A DNA stretch of 64,000 nucleotides, from NCBI GenBank assembly GCA_003709165.1, contig RDRZ01000002.1, forward strand, positions 1 through 64,000, given 5' to 3'. How positions within the stretch are numbered: the stretch's first letter is position 1; each line of letters begins with the position of its first letter. Source of the DNA: Flavobacteriaceae bacterium PRS1. GTDB lineage: Bacteria; Bacteroidota; Bacteroidia; Flavobacteriales; Flavobacteriaceae. This document shows positions 61,833 through 64,000 of the stretch, piece by piece. The notes under the pieces are model-generated. The model ran no database searches. It was not told the DNA's origin and was given only the letters and a program-made list of their open reading frames with translations. Position numbers and translations under genes: made by a program.

Positions 61833-63983
61833 CTATTGTTTTATTAATTTTTTAGTAATTATACCATTATTTGAATTAAGTTTCACAATATAAATTCCTT
61901 TATTAAGTCCTGAAACATTAATATATTTTTTATTAGAAGTAATTTTTCCAATTAAAACTTGCTTCCCTAAAATATCATATATTATAACATCAATATCTTG
62001 ATTAGAATTAAAATAAAGAAAATTATTATTTACAGGGTTTGGAAACATTTTAATTGAATTATAAACCAAATCATTTACATTAAGTGTTGAAGTATGCTGA
62101 CCAATATCATCTACAGTATTTTTAGCAAAAGATTCCCACTCATTATGATCATATAATACATTTGGCCCAGAAATATCACTTCTTCTTCTTAAAGTTATGT
62201 CTTGTGCAAAATTTGAAGAGCCTCCATTGAAAACTCCAATAATGTCTATTAAAACATCATTCTTAAATAAACCAACAGGATCATTTCCATTAAAACTAAC
62301 TGGAGCCCCATAATCAGGAGCCATATTAGGCACAGAAATATCTGCTTCAGCTATTAATGTAGCATTATCCGCATTTCCATTAATGACAACAAAAACATCT
62401 CCTGGAACTATACTTGTAACACTACCACTTGACAAATCTAAAGGTGTCAACCAAGCTCCACCACCATTTGTTTGTCTTTTAATTGTATAACCTGATAAAT
62501 TAATTGTTGAATTAGTAACATTTGCAATTTCTAGAGCTTTATTATTTGCAGAACCTTCTACGTATTCAGAGAAAAATAATTCTGTTGCTCCATTGGAGGA
62601 GCCATCTGTAGTAGTTCCGTTTACCGGAGAACTCTGTTCAGATTGATTATTAACTGCATCTTTAGCTAAAACTGTCACAGCATATGAAGTTGAAACGGAT
62701 AAATTAGTAATTGTGTATGAAATAATTGCTGTTGTCCCATTAAATATTCCATCTAGATAGATGTCATAACCTGTTACAGCAGTATTGTCTGTAGACTCGT
62801 TCCAAGTTATTTTAAATGAAGAGTCAGTTTCATCACTAACTACGAGATTAATAGGAATTGATGGAGCCTCTGTATCCTCTAAAGTAGTTCCAAACACAGC
62901 AGGGCTTTCTGCAGATTTGTTATTAACAAGATCTTTCGCTAAAACTGTAAAACTGTACATTGTGTTAGAATCTAAACCAGAAATTGTAATACTTGTACTT
63001 GAGGTTATAGTTATTAAATTTCCGTCAACAAAAACTTCATAACCAGTTACACCAATATTATCAGTAGAAGCTGTCCAAGAAACATCAATTGAAAACGTAG
63101 TAATATTATTTAACGTAACATTGGCTGGAACACTTGGTGCTTCAGTATCGCTACTTGTATAAATCCCCCAAATATCTTCAGCAGAATCTCCACCCCAAAT
63201 TCTTGTTGCTAAATATGGATTATCTATAAACGGATTTCTATTTCCTTGAGCATACGTATTTGATGTGTTTTCATGAAAAATATTACGCTGTTTTTCAAAA
63301 TCAGATACTGGGTCTTCTACATTCCAATTAAGGAATAAATCAATCATATCATCTGGAGTAAATGTGCCGCTTCCAACGCCAACAGCCGAAGGTAAACATT
63401 GGTCACCATAGCGAACATACATGTACATCATCATCCTTGCAACATCACCTTTCCATTCATCCCCTGGATACCAAGCTATCTTATTACCTACATATGTTTC
63501 AATTGAAGAGCCTGAATTACCAGAACCTAAACCAAATTTTCTGTTACTTCTTGTTGAATTTAAGGAAGCATCTGAAGGCCTTATACTGTGTGCGTCTGCT
63601 CCAGGGCCTACAAATTCTAAATTAGGATTGCCGAGTGATCTAGGAAAAACATGCTCTCTGTTCCATTCTCCTTGTCCACCACCATTATTATCAATTCCAC
63701 GCTCTCTATCATTTACAATTGTTCCATCAGACCCATCTTCCCATCCATAAATTAAAAGAACTTCTTGTGCGTTAGTTGGGTTTACATCAGTTGCTTTACA
63801 AGCTTCCCAAACTCCTGGAGTGTATACTAACATGTTAGTATGAGTTGTTGTGATTTTAGTATTAAGCTCTCCTTTTAACGCTATTCCTGATAATGATAAA
63901 TTCACATTGTTATAATAAGCCTCTTGAGCGAATATGAAAGTGAATGATACTATAAATATTATAGAAAGTACTTTTTTAATCAT
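61833..63983 (-). CDS. T9SS-exported endonuclease I with fibronectin III and lamin-tail domains
   Basis: The 716-residue protein has a signal peptide (1-20, FIFAQ), an endonuclease I/NucM-like catalytic domain (about 40-285; WNREHVFPRSLG with H111, then NRNPFIDNP), two fibronectin type III domains (about 283-370 and 375-460), a lamin-tail domain (about 465-600; ELFFSEYVEGSANNKALEI) and a C-terminal T9SS type A sorting domain (about 640-716, ending ITKKLIKQ). It should be secreted or surface-bound and degrade extracellular DNA, perhaps for phosphate or nucleosides. The signal peptide suggests the start at 63983 is right; the promoter is at the window edge. Confidence 0.93.
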   Translation of the reverse strand: MIKKVLSIIFIVSFTFIFAQEAYYNNVNLSLSGIALKGELNTKITTTHTNMLVYTPGVWEACKATDVNPTNAQEVLLIYGWEDGSDGTIVNDRERGIDNNGGGQGEWNREHVFPRSLGNPNLEFVGPGADAHSIRPSDASLNSTRSNRKFGLGSGNSGSSIETYVGNKIAWYPGDEWKGDVARMMMYMYVRYGDQCLPSAVGVGSGTFTPDDMIDLFLNWNVEDPVSDFEKQRNIFHENTSNTYAQGNRNPFIDNPYLATRIWGGDSAEDIWGIYTSSDTEAPSVPANVTLNNITTFSIDVSWTASTDNIGVTGYEVFVDGNLITITSSTSITISGLDSNTMYSFTVLAKDLVNNKSAESPAVFGTTLEDTEAPSIPINLVVSDETDSSFKITWNESTDNTAVTGYDIYLDGIFNGTTAIISYTITNLSVSTSYAVTVLAKDAVNNQSEQSSPVNGTTTDGSSNGATELFFSEYVEGSANNKALEIANVTNSTINLSGYTIKRQTNGGGAWLTPLDLSSGSVTSIVPGDVFVVINGNADNATLIAEADISVPNMAPDYGAPVSFNGNDPVGLFKNDVLIDIIGVFNGGSSNFAQDITLRRRSDISGPNVLYDHNEWESFAKNTVDDIGQHTSTLNVNDLVYNSIKMFPNPVNNNFLYFNSNQDIDVIIYDILGKQVLIGKITSNKKYINVSGLNKGIYIVKLNSNNGIITKKLIKQ

Positions 63984-64000
63984 AAATAATAGTTTTGTTA

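Overview
The window is AT-rich chromosomal DNA of a member of the Flavobacteriaceae (Bacteroidota). The lineage call rests on several things seen together: type IX secretion (T9SS) and gliding genes (porT/sprT, gldD, gldE, a SprA-like barrel protein), T9SS C-terminal sorting domains on surface proteins, Bacteroidota-type promoters (TAnnTTTG at -7, sometimes TTG about 20 nt upstream), families largely confined to this phylum (DUF2480, DUF3078), a type-B succinate dehydrogenase, and weak Shine-Dalgarno signals. I cannot name the genus from sequence alone.

Layout. 0-8 kb: rpoN and a membrane protein on +, then on - porT and an exbB-orf-exbD-exbD operon, a tRNA-Ser(GGA), tatD-ansA. 8-16 kb: a retropepsin-like protein and an orphan LuxR-type response regulator, then gldD, gldE, ssb, mutY on -, and HU, a 29-residue basic peptide and rng on +. 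16-34 kb: Tas-like aldo/keto reductase, OmpA-like lipoprotein, exoIII, a 1135-residue SprA-like outer-membrane protein, a 1354-residue T9SS-exported protein with an internal 1083-bp tandem duplication, glyS, a comF-family gene, an Ig-like lipoprotein, omega-amidase with its partner aminotransferase, and an M28 peptidase. 34-48 kb: a broken BspA-like surface gene, sdhCAB, a barrel protein, a BNR-repeat protein, pepP, brnQ. 48-64 kb: two small Cys/His paralogues, thiL, an LVIVD-repeat lipoprotein, the sufA-B-(lipoprotein)-C-D-S-E-T-DUF2480 cluster, a DUF3078 protein, hflX, an EEP-family nuclease and a secreted endonuclease I.

How it fits together. This is mostly housekeeping DNA with a strong cell-envelope theme: a secretion/motility machine (PorT, GldD, GldE, perhaps the SprA-like protein), an energising ExbB/ExbD system, and cargo proteins carrying T9SS sorting domains. 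The suf cluster supplies Fe-S clusters needed by, among others, SdhB and MutY encoded in the same window.

There is no prophage, CRISPR array, complete insertion sequence or restriction system. The less ordinary content lies in non-coding and repeat DNA: a MITE-like 295-bp element with perfect 19-bp inverted ends, two related ~210-230-bp elements beside T9SS/gliding genes, REP-like palindromes, a heptanucleotide array next to the sufD start codon, and three genes (tatD, glyS, thiL) whose -7 box sits exactly 4 nt before the start codon, suggesting leaderless transcripts. I did not find a clear, previously undescribed multi-gene system.
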